Shown here one piece after another: positions 18,502 to 27,346 of a DNA stretch of 64,000 bases. Where the stretch lies: the NCBI RefSeq assembly GCF_020991005.1, contig NZ_JAJLLW010000001.1, forward strand, positions 496,001-560,000. The letters are read 5' to 3'. The stretch's first letter is position 1, and the number at the start of each line of letters is the position of its first letter. Position numbers and translations under genes: made by a program. Below the pieces are notes generated by a model. The model was not told where the DNA came from. It was given only the letters and a program-made list of their open reading frames with translations, and made no database searches. The DNA is from Halomonas sp. CUBES01. Its GTDB lineage: Bacteria; Pseudomonadota; Gammaproteobacteria; Pseudomonadales; Halomonadaceae.

Positions 18502-19416
18502 ATGGCGTTAATGATCGTCCATCATCCCGGTTATACGATTGATTTACCAGCTAGCCACCCCTTTCCGATGGACAAGTTTCGCGTGCTGCGCGAGCAGCTT
18601 GGCCATCGGCCGCTGGCGACGCCCATTGAATGGCTGACGCCTCAGCCCGCCGGCATCGAGGCCCTGGCCCGCGTGCATACTCGGGGCTATCTCAATGCCT
18701 TGCTGTACGGCGAGCTGGATCGCGCGGCGCAGCGTCGCAGCGGCTTTGTGTGGTCGCCAGCGCTCGTCGAACGCGTGCGGCTGGAAACCGGCGGCACGCT
18801 GCTGACCCTAGAGGCGGCACTGGACAGCGGACTCGCCTGCAACTCGGCGGGCGGCACCCATCACGCCCATGCCGATGCGGCCAGCGGCTACTGCCTGATC
18901 AACGACCTTGCCGTGGCGGCGGCCCACGCCCTGGCCCAGGGCTGGGTCGAGCGGGTGCTGATCGTCGATTGCGACGTTCATCAGGGCGATGGCACCGCGC
19001 GGCTGTTTACCGGCGTGCCGGATGTATTTACCTTTTCCATGCACGCTGCGCGCAACTTTCCCGCCCGCAAGGCGAAAAGCGATCTGGACGTGGCATTGCC
19101 CAACGGCACGGACGATGGCGGCTACCTGGCGGCGCTGGCGTCTTATCTACCCGGCTTGCTGGCGGCCTATCAACCCGATGTGGTGCTGTACGATGCCGGA
19201 GTGGATGTGCATCGCGATGACCGCCTGGGCTATCTGGCGCTGAGTGACGACGGGCTCTATCAAAGGGATGCCTACGTGCTCGGCTGCTGTCGAGGCGCGG
19301 ATATCCCGGTCGCGGCGGTGATCGGCGGTGGCTATGACCGCGATATTGACGTCCTGGCGGCGCGCCACGCCCAGCTTCACCGTGCGGCGGCGGATATTCT
19401 TGAACGTACCGGCTAG
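18502..19416 (+). CDS. Histone-deacetylase-family amidohydrolase (HDAC-like)
   Basis: A 304-residue arginase/deacetylase-fold protein. GGTHHAHADAASGYCLIND (about residues 117-135) contains the tandem His of the charge relay, and DCDVHQGDGT (about 156-165) gives zinc ligands. The C-terminal GGGYDRDID supplies the substrate-site Tyr/Gly segment. Bacterial members deacetylate polyamines, acetoin-related or other acetylated small molecules, and the substrate here cannot be read. The frame is open 18 codons upstream. The start at 18502 gives MALMIVHHPGY, typical for the family, though ATG 18511 is also possible and no strong ribosome site is seen. Confidence 0.85.
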   Translation: MALMIVHHPGYTIDLPASHPFPMDKFRVLREQLGHRPLATPIEWLTPQPAGIEALARVHTRGYLNALLYGELDRAAQRRSGFVWSPALVERVRLETGGTLLTLEAALDSGLACNSAGGTHHAHADAASGYCLINDLAVAAAHALAQGWVERVLIVDCDVHQGDGTARLFTGVPDVFTFSMHAARNFPARKAKSDLDVALPNGTDDGGYLAALASYLPGLLAAYQPDVVLYDAGVDVHRDDRLGYLALSDDGLYQRDAYVLGCCRGADIPVAAVIGGGYDRDIDVLAARHAQLHRAAADILERTG

Positions 19417-19466
19417 CGGCAACGCCGCCGCCTTGAACGCCCCTTAAACCGAACATGGAGACAGGC

Positions 19467-20333
19467 ATGCGCGCAATCTTTCTGGTGGATAACGGCTCAC
19501 TGCGGCCCCAGGCAACCCATAATCTGCGCCGCGTGGCGGCAGCGCTTGGCGAGCGCCTGGGCGAAACCGTCCAGGCGGCCTCGCTGCTGCACTCCAACAA
19601 GATTCCGGCGGAGCAGGTCGATGGTATCCCGGCGATCACCCTGGGGCCGGCCGCTGAACGCAGCGCCGAGGCGGGCGCGACCGAGATCATTGTGCTGCCG
19701 TTCTTCTTCGGCCCCAGCAAGGCGCTGACGGGTTACCTGCCCGAACGCCTGGGCGAGATGCAGGCGCGCTTTCCCGACGTCAAGGTTCGCGTGGCGCAAC
19801 CGCTGGTCGATGAGCTGGGCGATAACGACCTGCGCCTGGCCGAGCTGCTGGCCGATAACGTCCGCGCGCAGTGGCTCCCCGGGACTAAGCCCCGCATCGC
19901 GCTGGTGGATCACGGCAGCCCGATTCCCGAGGTAACGGCGGTACGCAATCGCCTGGCCGGGCAGCTAAGCGTACTACTGGGCAGTGAAGCCACCTGTGTG
20001 GCCGCCGCCTCGATGGAGCGCCGCGAGGGTGACGAATATCGCTTCAACGAACCGCTGCTCGAACACCTGCTGGCCAAGCCCGATTTTCATACCGGGCCGG
20101 TGATTCTGGCCATGTTGTTTCTCTCGCCGGGGCGCCATGCCGGTGAAGGTGGCGACATTGCGGAGATCTGCCACGCCGCACAGCAGCATCATCCGAGCAT
20201 GACCGTCACCACCACCGCCCTGGTGGGCGAGCACCCGGGGATTGTCGATATTTTGCATACTCGCCTGCGCCAAGCGCTTGATGGCGAACGGTTTCTGCTG
20301 GACTTGCCGGCCCCTGGCGACGCGCCGTCCTAG
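19467..20333 (+). CDS. CbiX/SirB-like chelatase-family protein
   Basis: A 288-residue protein with two tandem CbiX-type halves (about 1-130 and 140-270). In sirohydrochlorin cobalto/ferrochelatases each half starts with a strand ending in a metal-binding His (GHGS). Here the first half reads LVDNGSLRP, with Asn in place of His, while the second reads LVDHGSPIP and keeps it. This may be a chelatase with a single active half or a non-chelatase relative. GGAG lies 6 bp before the chosen ATG at 19467; an upstream in-frame ATG at 19455 lacks such a site. It is 50 bp after the deacetylase-like gene. Confidence 0.75.
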   Translation: MRAIFLVDNGSLRPQATHNLRRVAAALGERLGETVQAASLLHSNKIPAEQVDGIPAITLGPAAERSAEAGATEIIVLPFFFGPSKALTGYLPERLGEMQARFPDVKVRVAQPLVDELGDNDLRLAELLADNVRAQWLPGTKPRIALVDHGSPIPEVTAVRNRLAGQLSVLLGSEATCVAAASMERREGDEYRFNEPLLEHLLAKPDFHTGPVILAMLFLSPGRHAGEGGDIAEICHAAQQHHPSMTVTTTALVGEHPGIVDILHTRLRQALDGERFLLDLPAPGDAPS

Positions 20334-20455
20334 GTGGTGGGTGTTAGACGATGGGTGTAACGTTGCTCAAGAGCGCGTAGAATCGCGAGCCTTTCTATCC
20401 GCCACGTACTATTTCCAGTGCGATGCGCAATGTACACGCACACTAGGGTTCCTTT

Positions 20456-22045
20456 GTGATCGCAACCGCTAATATCACCATGCAGTTCGGGGCCAAGCCC
20501 CTGTTCGAGAACGTCTCCGTCAAGTTTAACAACGGCAATCGCTACGGCCTGATTGGCGCCAATGGCTGCGGCAAATCCACCTTCATGAAGATTCTGGGCG
20601 GCGAGCTCGAACCGACGTCCGGCCAGGTGATGCTGGATAGCAGCACGCGGCTGGGCAAGCTGCGTCAGGACCAGTTTGCGTTTGAAAACGAGCGCGTCAT
20701 CGACACCGTGATCATGGGTAATGACGAGCTTTGGTCGGTCACCGCCGAGCGCGAGCGGATCTATTCCCTGGCGGAAATGAGCGAAGAGGACGGCATGGCC
20801 GTGGCGGATCTGGAAGTGCGCTTTGCCGAGCTGGATGGCTACACCGCCGACGCCCGCGCGGGCGAGCTGCTCCTTGGGCTGGGTATTCCCATCGAGCAGC
20901 ACACCGGGCCGATGAGTGAAATCGCCCCGGGCTGGAAGCTGCGCGTACTGCTGGCTCAGGCACTGTTTTCGGACCCCGATGTCCTGCTCCTCGACGAGCC
21001 GACCAACCACCTGGATATCAACACCATCCGCTGGCTGGAAGACATGCTCAAGGCGCGCAGCAGCACCATGGTGATCATTTCCCACGACCGCCACTTCCTG
21101 AACAGCGTGTGCACCCACATGGCGGACCTGGATTACGGCGAGATCACCCTCTTCCCGGGTAACTACGACGACTACATGACCGCGGCGACGGCTGCGCGCG
21201 AGCGTCAGCACTCGGACAACGCCAAGAAAAAGGCCCAGATTGCCGAGCTGCAACAGTTCGTCAGCCGCTTCTCGGCCAACGCCTCGAAAGCCAAGCAGGC
21301 CACCTCGCGGGCGCGCCAGATCGACAAGATCAAGCTGGAAGATATCAAGCCTTCAAGCCGGGTTAGCCCCTTTATCCGCTTTGACCAGGCCAAGAAGATC
21401 CACCGTAACGCAGTGAATGTGGACAATATCAGCAAAGGCTATAACGGCGAGACGCGGCTGTTCGAGCGCCTGTCGATGACCGTTGAAGCTGGCGAGCGGA
21501 TCGCCATCATCGGCCCCAACGGCATTGGCAAGACGACCCTGCTGAAAACCCTGGCGGGCGAACTTCACCCGGATGCCGGGGAAGTGAAGTGGACCGAAGC
21601 CGCCGACCTGGGTGTTTTTGCCCAGGACCATACCGACGATTTTGCCGTGGACGCCACCCTGTTTGAATGGATGGGCCAGTGGACACAGGGCGGTGAGCAG
21701 GTGGTGCGCGGCGCGCTCGGGCGAATGCTGTTTTCCAGCGACGACATCGATAAATCGGTCAAGGTGATTTCCGGCGGCGAGCAAGGGCGCATGCTGTTCG
21801 GTAAGTTAATCCTCACTCAGCCCAATGTGCTGCTGATGGACGAGCCGACCAACCACCTGGACATGGAGTCCATCGAGGCGTTGAACCTGGCCCTGGAGAA
21901 CTACCCCGGCACGCTGCTGTTCGTCAGCCACGACCGCGAGTTCGTGTCGTCGCTGGCCACGCGGATTATCGATATGCAGCCGGACGGCGTTGTCGACTTC
22001 AGCGGCAGCTACGACGATTACCTGCGCAGCCAGGGCGTGGCGTAA
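20456..22045 (+). CDS. ABC-F family ATPase (YbiT-like)
   Basis: A 529-residue protein with two ABC domains and no membrane segments, as in the ABC-F translation factors. The first Walker A is GANGCGKST (about residues 34-42) and the second GPNGIGKTT (about 344-352). The linker between domains (about 245-310) is Lys/Ala/Arg-rich. Both LDEPTNHLD and MDEPTNHLD Walker B motifs are intact. Its pattern is closest to YbiT, an E-site ribosome-binding ATPase. It begins with GTG, which matches the family-like N-terminus [12 protein letters not shown]. It is transcribed alone after the CbiX-like gene. Confidence 0.92.
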   Translation: MIATANITMQFGAKPLFENVSVKFNNGNRYGLIGANGCGKSTFMKILGGELEPTSGQVMLDSSTRLGKLRQDQFAFENERVIDTVIMGNDELWSVTAERERIYSLAEMSEEDGMAVADLEVRFAELDGYTADARAGELLLGLGIPIEQHTGPMSEIAPGWKLRVLLAQALFSDPDVLLLDEPTNHLDINTIRWLEDMLKARSSTMVIISHDRHFLNSVCTHMADLDYGEITLFPGNYDDYMTAATAARERQHSDNAKKKAQIAELQQFVSRFSANASKAKQATSRARQIDKIKLEDIKPSSRVSPFIRFDQAKKIHRNAVNVDNISKGYNGETRLFERLSMTVEAGERIAIIGPNGIGKTTLLKTLAGELHPDAGEVKWTEAADLGVFAQDHTDDFAVDATLFEWMGQWTQGGEQVVRGALGRMLFSSDDIDKSVKVISGGEQGRMLFGKLILTQPNVLLMDEPTNHLDMESIEALNLALENYPGTLLFVSHDREFVSSLATRIIDMQPDGVVDFSGSYDDYLRSQGVA

Positions 22046-22061
22046 TGGGTCAAAAGCGTCG

Positions 22062-22664
22062 CTAGCCGATGATGCGCTCGAAAGTGGCGTCGGTCGCAGG
22101 CTTGCGGTCGCCATCCAGCATCTCGCCGGTAAACAGGGTCTGCATTTCCTTGGCCAGCGCCACATAGACATGCATCTGCTGATTGCGTCGCTTACGTAGC
22201 GGCGGCTTCACCAACAGGCTGATGCCCTTGATGGGTTCGTGGGTCTCGTTGCGGAGCAGATCCGGCATTTCCCCGGGCGGGAAGGCGTTGGCGATGGTGA
22301 CCGGGTTCGAGGGCTGCTCGCCGGCGATGTGGAAGACCTTCTTGATCGGGTCGAACGTCGCGTCCTTTTCGCGCAGCCACTCAGCCAGTTGCTGGTCGGT
22401 CTGTTCGTCGGGTTTCGAAAAAATCACGAACAGCGAGTGCTGGGCGACTTTGCTGGAGCGTTTGGCAGAGGCGTCAGACGCCGCGTCTTCAGCGGGAGGC
22501 GCAGTGTTTTCTGCTGTGCTGGCACGTGCCTCCTGTGTCGTGGCGTCACTTTCCGACCGCTGACGGCGCTGCCGCCGCATCAAGTAGATGAACAGCGCCA
22601 AGGCGGTCAGCGCTAAGACGATGGAGCCGATGGCCAGGAGTTCGATTAACGGTGTTTTCTCCAT
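22062..22664 (-). CDS. ZipA-like membrane protein (FtsZ-binding domain)
   Basis: A 200-residue protein with one N-terminal transmembrane helix (about residues 7-28), a basic patch RRQRRQR, a short Ala/Ser/Glu-rich linker, and a C-terminal domain (about 75-200) resembling the ZipA C-terminal domain: GISLLVKPP, then a helix and LFTGEMLDGDRKPATD at the end. ZipA anchors FtsZ to the membrane. True ZipA has a much longer Pro/Gln-rich linker and lies next to ligA, so this is likely a second, shorter ZipA-like protein. Its role in division is inferred. Confidence 0.72.
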   Translation of the reverse strand: MEKTPLIELLAIGSIVLALTALALFIYLMRRQRRQRSESDATTQEARASTAENTAPPAEDAASDASAKRSSKVAQHSLFVIFSKPDEQTDQQLAEWLREKDATFDPIKKVFHIAGEQPSNPVTIANAFPPGEMPDLLRNETHEPIKGISLLVKPPLRKRRNQQMHVYVALAKEMQTLFTGEMLDGDRKPATDATFERIIG

Positions 22665-22678
22665 TGTCGTTTTATCCT

Positions 22679-23164
22679 TTATTGTGCCGCGCCACCCGCG
22701 CGTGAGTTACGTCGCCAGATAGAGGCGTTGAGCGTCAGTGCCAGCGCCACCCAGAGCGCGTAGGGCACCATTAACCACGCCGCCAACCCGCTCACTTTAG
22801 CAAATAGGAATATCGCCAGCAGGATGAGTATCAGTAGCAGGGCGATGTCACCCAGCGCAGCGACGATCTGCTTGCGTCCAAAAAACAGCCACGACCAGGC
22901 CGCATTGATCAGCAGTTGGAGGGCATACACCCACAGGCTTGCCGTGCGCCACACCGAGTCGTCCGCCATGTAAATGCGCCAGGCCGCAATCGCCATGAGC
23001 AGATACAGGATGCCCCAGGCAATGGGGAAAGCGATATCGGGGGGCGTCCAGGCGGGCTTGTCGAGCTTGCGGTACCAGCCATCGGGCCGGAAGCGGGCGC
23101 CTGTGCTGGCCGCCAGGCCGACCAGCGCCAACGATACCAACAAAGCTAACAGCGAACCGAGCAT
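22679..23164 (-). CDS. tspO: TspO/MBR-family tryptophan-rich sensory protein
   Basis: A 161-residue protein with five predicted transmembrane helices. The diagnostic stretch is WYRKLDKPAWTPPDIAFPI (about residues 32-50), with WGILYLLMAIAAWRIY following. Then comes ALQLLINAAWSWLFFGRKQ and a late helix rich in Trp/Ala. TspO proteins bind tetrapyrroles and respond to stress or oxygen. It lies 14 bp upstream of the ZipA-like gene on the same strand, so the two are probably cotranscribed. Confidence 0.93.
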   Translation of the reverse strand: MLGSLLALLVSLALVGLAASTGARFRPDGWYRKLDKPAWTPPDIAFPIAWGILYLLMAIAAWRIYMADDSVWRTASLWVYALQLLINAAWSWLFFGRKQIVAALGDIALLLILILLAIFLFAKVSGLAAWLMVPYALWVALALTLNASIWRRNSRAGGAAQ

Positions 23165-23230
23165 TCGTCACCTGTGTTTCAAACGTAAGAATCAATAGCC
23201 TAGCAGCGTTTTGCCAGGCACCGATATAAG

Positions 23231-23256
23231 AAAAGCACCACCGAAGTGATGCTTTT
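23231..23256 (-). terminator. Terminator after nemA-like gene
   Basis: On the minus strand AAAAGCATCAC-TTCG-GTGGTGCTTTT: a stable stem with one G-U pair and a UUCG-type tetraloop, ending in a U-run. It lies about 32 bp after the stop of the nemA-like gene. Confidence 0.75.
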
Positions 23257-23287
23257 CGTCGTTAAGGGTCACCTGCGGGGGTGGCGC

Positions 23288-24406
23288 TTAGTCGATGCGG
23301 TCGTAGCCGTTATCCATGAATGGGTAGTCGGTGTAGCCCTTTTCATCACCGCCATAGAAGGTTTCGTGATTTGGCTCGGTAAGCGGCGCATTGACCCGGA
23401 AGCGCTCGGGTAAATCGGGGTTGGCGATGTAAGGACGCCCAAAGGCCACGGTGTCGGTGGTGTTTTCGCTGATGCGCGCTTGTGCATGGTCGGCGTCGTA
23501 GTTGCCGCAGTACATCAGGCTACCGCTAAAGCGCTCACGCATCTGCTCGCGGAAGCCGGCCGGAAACTGAATGTCGCCGCCGGCCCAGTTGGGCTCATTG
23601 AGGTGCAGGTAGGCAAGGCCACGCTTGGAAAGCTGCTCGGCCATGTAGAATGCCATGGCTTCCGGCTCATCGTCGGTCAGGCCAAACAGCTCGATAAACG
23701 GCGTCATTCGGATACCCACCCGGTCGGCGCCGTACACCTCAATCACCGCGTCGACTACTTCCAGCGGGAAGCGCGCCCGGTTTTCCAACGAACCGCCGTA
23801 CTGGTCGGTGCGCTGGTTGGTGCCGGTAGCCAGGAACTGGTTCAGCAGGTAGGCGTTGGCCGCGTGGACTTCGACCATGTCAAAGCCAGCCCGCTTGGCG
23901 CGCTCTGCCGCCTGGCGATAGTCCTCCACGATACCCGGGAGCTCGTCGGTTTCAAGCGCCCTGGGTGTGCTGGTGGGATGCTGACCGGCGGTGCCGTCTT
24001 CAAACTCCACGAAGCACTGGGCGCCTTCGCCTTTCAGCGCGCTGGGTGCCACCGGCTGCTGGCCGTCGGGTTGAACCATTTCATGGGAAACCCGACCAAC
24101 GTGCCATAGCTGCAACGCCATACGACCGCCTTTGGCGTGCACCGCATCGACCACGTTTTTCCACCCGGCTTCCTGCGCGTCGGTCCAGATGCCGGGGGTA
24201 TAGACATAGCCCCGTGCCGTGGGGGAGATATTGGTCGCTTCACTGATAATCAGCCCGGCCCCGGCGCGCTGGCCGTAATAGGCTTCCTGCATCTTGCCCG
24301 GCACGCTGTCCGGGGTGCGCGCCCGGGTAAGCGGCGCCATGATCACGCGGTTGGGGATCGACAGGCTGCCAAGCTGCGTGGCAGTGAAAAGCGTTTCGTA
24401 AGCCAT
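23288..24406 (-). CDS. nemA: Old yellow enzyme / N-ethylmaleimide reductase-like alkene reductase
   Basis: A 372-residue FMN-dependent TIM-barrel reductase. The N-terminus LGSLSIPNRVIMAPLTRAR, the central QLWHVGRVSHE, the active-site pair in DMVEVHAANAYLLNQFL (His...Asn), NQRTDQYGGSLENRARF and the C-terminal VAFGRPYIANPDLPERF are all typical. Such enzymes reduce activated C=C bonds and nitro-esters with NADPH. The ATG at 24406 follows AAGGAG by eight bases. It is divergent from the GntR-type regulator gene but need not be controlled by it. Confidence 0.93.
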   Translation of the reverse strand: MAYETLFTATQLGSLSIPNRVIMAPLTRARTPDSVPGKMQEAYYGQRAGAGLIISEATNISPTARGYVYTPGIWTDAQEAGWKNVVDAVHAKGGRMALQLWHVGRVSHEMVQPDGQQPVAPSALKGEGAQCFVEFEDGTAGQHPTSTPRALETDELPGIVEDYRQAAERAKRAGFDMVEVHAANAYLLNQFLATGTNQRTDQYGGSLENRARFPLEVVDAVIEVYGADRVGIRMTPFIELFGLTDDEPEAMAFYMAEQLSKRGLAYLHLNEPNWAGGDIQFPAGFREQMRERFSGSLMYCGNYDADHAQARISENTTDTVAFGRPYIANPDLPERFRVNAPLTEPNHETFYGGDEKGYTDYPFMDNGYDRID

Positions 24407-24591
24407 CAAACAAGCTCCTTTTGAACTCTGTGATTGAGTAGTGGCGCACAGAATAGACCAGTTTACTAGTAAGTGCCAATCTCATCTCACTTTGAACTCG
24501 TAGATGCCTAACGCTGGCGCAATGTCTAGACCTCACAGCGCATTGGCTCTGTTACCCTAGACACCTTAATAAATAGGCAGTGATCGAAAGC

Positions 24592-25347
24592 ATGGTAAAA
24601 AAAGCATCACCACGGCGCCCCTACCAAGTGGCCGAAACGATTAAATGCTGGATCGTGGATCGTAATCTGAAACCGGGGGATCGGCTTCCCAGTGAAGCAG
24701 AACTCATTGAAACCCTGAATGTATCGAAAGGGACGGTGCGCGAAAGTACCCGGGTATTGGAAGCTCAGGGGCTGGTAGAGACGCGTACTGGCCCGGGTGG
24801 TGGTGCCTTTGTTAAGGCAATGAGCGATGAAAAGGCAGTGTCTTTATTAAGTAATTATCTGTTTTTTAAAGATATTTCCATTCAGGATATTTATCAGATC
24901 CGCCTGGCGCTGGAACCTGAGTTGGCCGCTTCGTTAGCCGGCAAGGTCAGCGAAGAAGACATGGCGCGCTTGCGCGAGAGTCTGCACAGCTATGCCACAC
25001 CGTGTGAAGACAGCGAAACCGAAAGGCAGCAGCACCTCGACTCGCTGAACTTCCATTTAATGCTCGCGGAACTGGCGGGTGGCAATCAGCTGCTCACCTT
25101 TATCATCCGCTTTACCATTCAAATTTTGTCAGACCTGACGATTTATCACCGCCTCTATGAGCCCGTTACCCATGATCTGGGCCAAACGGGCTGCCGCTAT
25201 CACGCCGAAATTTTGGATGCCATTGAACTGGGAGACGCCGACAGCGCCTTTCGCATAATGCGCGAGCACATGCTGGACGCCCAGCGGGTCATGAACCACC
25301 AGGAAGCCCAGGTCAGGCGCGCTTTCCTGCCGGAGTTATTGGCCTAA
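24592..25347 (+). CDS. GntR-family (FadR/FCD subfamily) transcriptional regulator
   Basis: About 251 residues: a winged helix with LPSEAELIETLNVSKGTVRES (key residues within 32-54) and an all-helical C-terminal FCD ligand domain (about 85-235) with the conserved IRLALEPELA, HLDSLNFHLMLAE, YHAEILDAIELGD and REHMLDAQ blocks; His and Asp residues there form the usual metal/ligand site. FCD regulators sense carboxylate metabolites. It converges on, and overlaps by 4 bp, the M20 amidohydrolase gene, so it is the likely regulator of that three-gene operon. Start: a GTG four codons upstream (24580) is an alternative. Confidence 0.87.
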   Translation: MVKKASPRRPYQVAETIKCWIVDRNLKPGDRLPSEAELIETLNVSKGTVRESTRVLEAQGLVETRTGPGGGAFVKAMSDEKAVSLLSNYLFFKDISIQDIYQIRLALEPELAASLAGKVSEEDMARLRESLHSYATPCEDSETERQQHLDSLNFHLMLAELAGGNQLLTFIIRFTIQILSDLTIYHRLYEPVTHDLGQTGCRYHAEILDAIELGDADSAFRIMREHMLDAQRVMNHQEAQVRRAFLPELLA

Positions 25348-26612
25348 CGGCATTTCGCGGGATCAAGCTGCTGCAAAAAGGCCATCATGACCCGCACCGC
25401 TGCTTCGCCATCGGCGGCTGAAATGCTCTCGTCGGGGTGGTGGCTCAAGCCCTCTTTGCAGCGTACGAACAGCATGCCGATATCGGTGACATCTTGCATG
25501 GCCAAGCCATCATGCCCGGCGCCGCTAAACATCCGCTCAGTGGGTTGCTCCACGCTCGCGCAGGCTTTTTCCAGGCCACGCATGATCCACTCGGCACAGT
25601 GGGCGCCGTCTGCGTTGTAGGTGTTGTCCATGGCGAGTGCAAGCCCCCGGCGGTCGGCGATGTCTTTGAGTGCGGCCTGAACCGCCTCGCGGCCGTGTCG
25701 CCGGGTCGCTTCCTGAGGTGAGCGCAGCTCGATCGTAAAGGTGACCGAAGCGGGAATCACATTCACCGCATTGGGGTGGACATCCAACTGCCCGACGACG
25801 CCGACCAGCCCCTCCGAGGCTTGCAGTACCCTGTCTACGGCCAGCACCATGTCGGATGCCCCCACTAAGGCATCGTGGCGGCCGGGCATGGGGGTCGTGC
25901 CCGCATGCCCCGCCTTGCCGCTCACCGTTACCTGATGACGTTCAATGCCCGTGAGCGAGGTGACAACGCCGACGGCATGATCACGCTGCTCCAATCGAGG
26001 GCCTTGTTCGATATGCACTTCCACAAAGCCCAGCGTATTGGCAGGATCACGGGCCAGAGCAGGAATGCCATCTGGTTCAACGCCAAAGCTGCGCAGCGCC
26101 TCCCTTAAAGAAATCCCCTGCTTGTCGCGTGCCTCAAGTTGCTGCGATTCAGTGGTGCCGGCGAGCGCACGGCTGCCGACCAGCGTGGTGGGAAAGCGCA
26201 CGCCTTCTTCATCACCAAAGGCCACGACTTCCACCCCATAAGGCAGCGTGACGCCAGCATGGCGAAGGGTTTCCAACGCGACGAGAGGCACCGCGATACC
26301 CAGCATGCCGTCATACTTGCCGCCTTCAACGACCGAGTCCTGATGAGACCCCATGATCAATGTCGGCTCGCCCGCCAAAGCGTTAGGACAGCGGCCGACC
26401 AGGTTGCCCGCTGCATCCAGTTCGGGGGTGAGCCCGGCGCGGGTCATCCATTGCTCAATGAGCGGTAGCACCTGGCGATGTTCGGTCGAGCAGAACAGGC
26501 GTGTGACGCCAGCACCGGGTTGCGAATATTGGGCGGCTTCGTCCAGGCGGTTCAAGAGATACTGCCCGATCTTGCCTTCAGCGAAGGTGGCGTGTGGGGG
26601 TTGTTGAGACAT
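25344..26612 (-). CDS. M20-family amidohydrolase (allantoate amidohydrolase / N-carbamoyl-amino-acid hydrolase type)
   Basis: A 422-residue zinc-dependent hydrolase of the AllC/HyuC family. Zinc-site segments are MGSHQDSVVEGGKYDG (about residues 81-96), FGDEEGVRF and EVHIEQGPRLE; SGKAGHAGTTPM starts the dimerisation lid domain; SGAGHDGLAMQ and the late GLSHHPDE supply the last ligands. Members hydrolyse allantoate, ureidoglycolate or N-carbamoyl amino acids, releasing ammonia and CO2. It is the last gene of an operon with a DUF1028 protein and a YfcC transporter, suggesting use of an imported amide-type nitrogen source. GGAG lies 5 bp before the ATG. Confidence 0.87.
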   Translation of the reverse strand: MSQQPPHATFAEGKIGQYLLNRLDEAAQYSQPGAGVTRLFCSTEHRQVLPLIEQWMTRAGLTPELDAAGNLVGRCPNALAGEPTLIMGSHQDSVVEGGKYDGMLGIAVPLVALETLRHAGVTLPYGVEVVAFGDEEGVRFPTTLVGSRALAGTTESQQLEARDKQGISLREALRSFGVEPDGIPALARDPANTLGFVEVHIEQGPRLEQRDHAVGVVTSLTGIERHQVTVSGKAGHAGTTPMPGRHDALVGASDMVLAVDRVLQASEGLVGVVGQLDVHPNAVNVIPASVTFTIELRSPQEATRRHGREAVQAALKDIADRRGLALAMDNTYNADGAHCAEWIMRGLEKACASVEQPTERMFSGAGHDGLAMQDVTDIGMLFVRCKEGLSHHPDESISAADGEAAVRVMMAFLQQLDPAKCR

Positions 26613-26633
26613 AAAAACTCCATCGTAACGCCA

Positions 26634-27335
26634 TCAGCGTAGCGGTAGCTGTTGCCAGAACGCTTGAAAGTCGTCTGCTCTGAAACGTGCTTCAAGCGCT
26701 CTTAGCGACGCGATGACGTCGTCGGACCAGTCGACCCGAAGGTCGGTGGGCGCGTGTAAAAAGGATTCGATACGAAGCGCGGCCGAGCGTGTGCCTCGGG
26801 CGTCGCCCCCCTCATCGAGCGCAGCCTCAAGCGCGGAGAGTAAATGGCCGAGCAGTTGCTGCGCGTGATCGGCAGGAAACTGAGGGGCTGCGTCGTTTTG
26901 CAGGACAGCCTGGCTATTGAGCGTGCTGACGTGAATGAAACGCTGCGCCAACAAGGCGACCACGTCTCGGCTATGCAGCATATTGCCGACGGCGGCAACG
27001 CCGGGGTAAAGATTAGCCGCGATCTCGGGAAGGTTAGCAGCGCCGGTATGCACATCGGCTCGCCCGTCGCTATCCATCACTAAACACTGGCGATGCTCAG
27101 GATGGTCGTCGCCACGGGTGGCGGCATGCAACGCCTGGGACGCCGAAGCACCGTTACGGAGTGCCTCGTAAATCGTTGCGGGGTACCAGGGGTTGGTATA
27201 GCGCCCCTGGGTGACGCACGCCCCAAGGCCGCGCCAGCAATGATGCACATAGCCACCCACCGCCACGCCACCCGTTGCGGTGAGCGTGGCCACGGTGCCC
27301 GTTTCAGGATGAACGTGAACCAGTGAAAGCGTCAT
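26634..27335 (-). CDS. DUF1028 (Ntn-hydrolase-like) protein
   Basis: A 233-residue protein starting MTLSLVHVHPETGTVATL with the DUF1028 pattern: a VGGYVHHCWRGLGACVTQG block, TNPWYPATIYEALRNGASA, a RQCLVMDSDGRADVHTG block and VGNMLHSRDVVALLAQRF. DUF1028 proteins resemble Ntn hydrolases and often sit beside amidases or peptidases, but no reaction has been assigned with confidence. The frame is open 33 codons upstream into the transporter gene; the ATG at 27335 gives the family start. It lies 11 bp downstream of the transporter gene and 21 bp upstream of the M20 gene. Confidence 0.82.
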   Translation of the reverse strand: MTLSLVHVHPETGTVATLTATGGVAVGGYVHHCWRGLGACVTQGRYTNPWYPATIYEALRNGASASQALHAATRGDDHPEHRQCLVMDSDGRADVHTGAANLPEIAANLYPGVAAVGNMLHSRDVVALLAQRFIHVSTLNSQAVLQNDAAPQFPADHAQQLLGHLLSALEAALDEGGDARGTRSAALRIESFLHAPTDLRVDWSDDVIASLRALEARFRADDFQAFWQQLPLR

Positions 27336-27346
27336 AAGATCACTGA

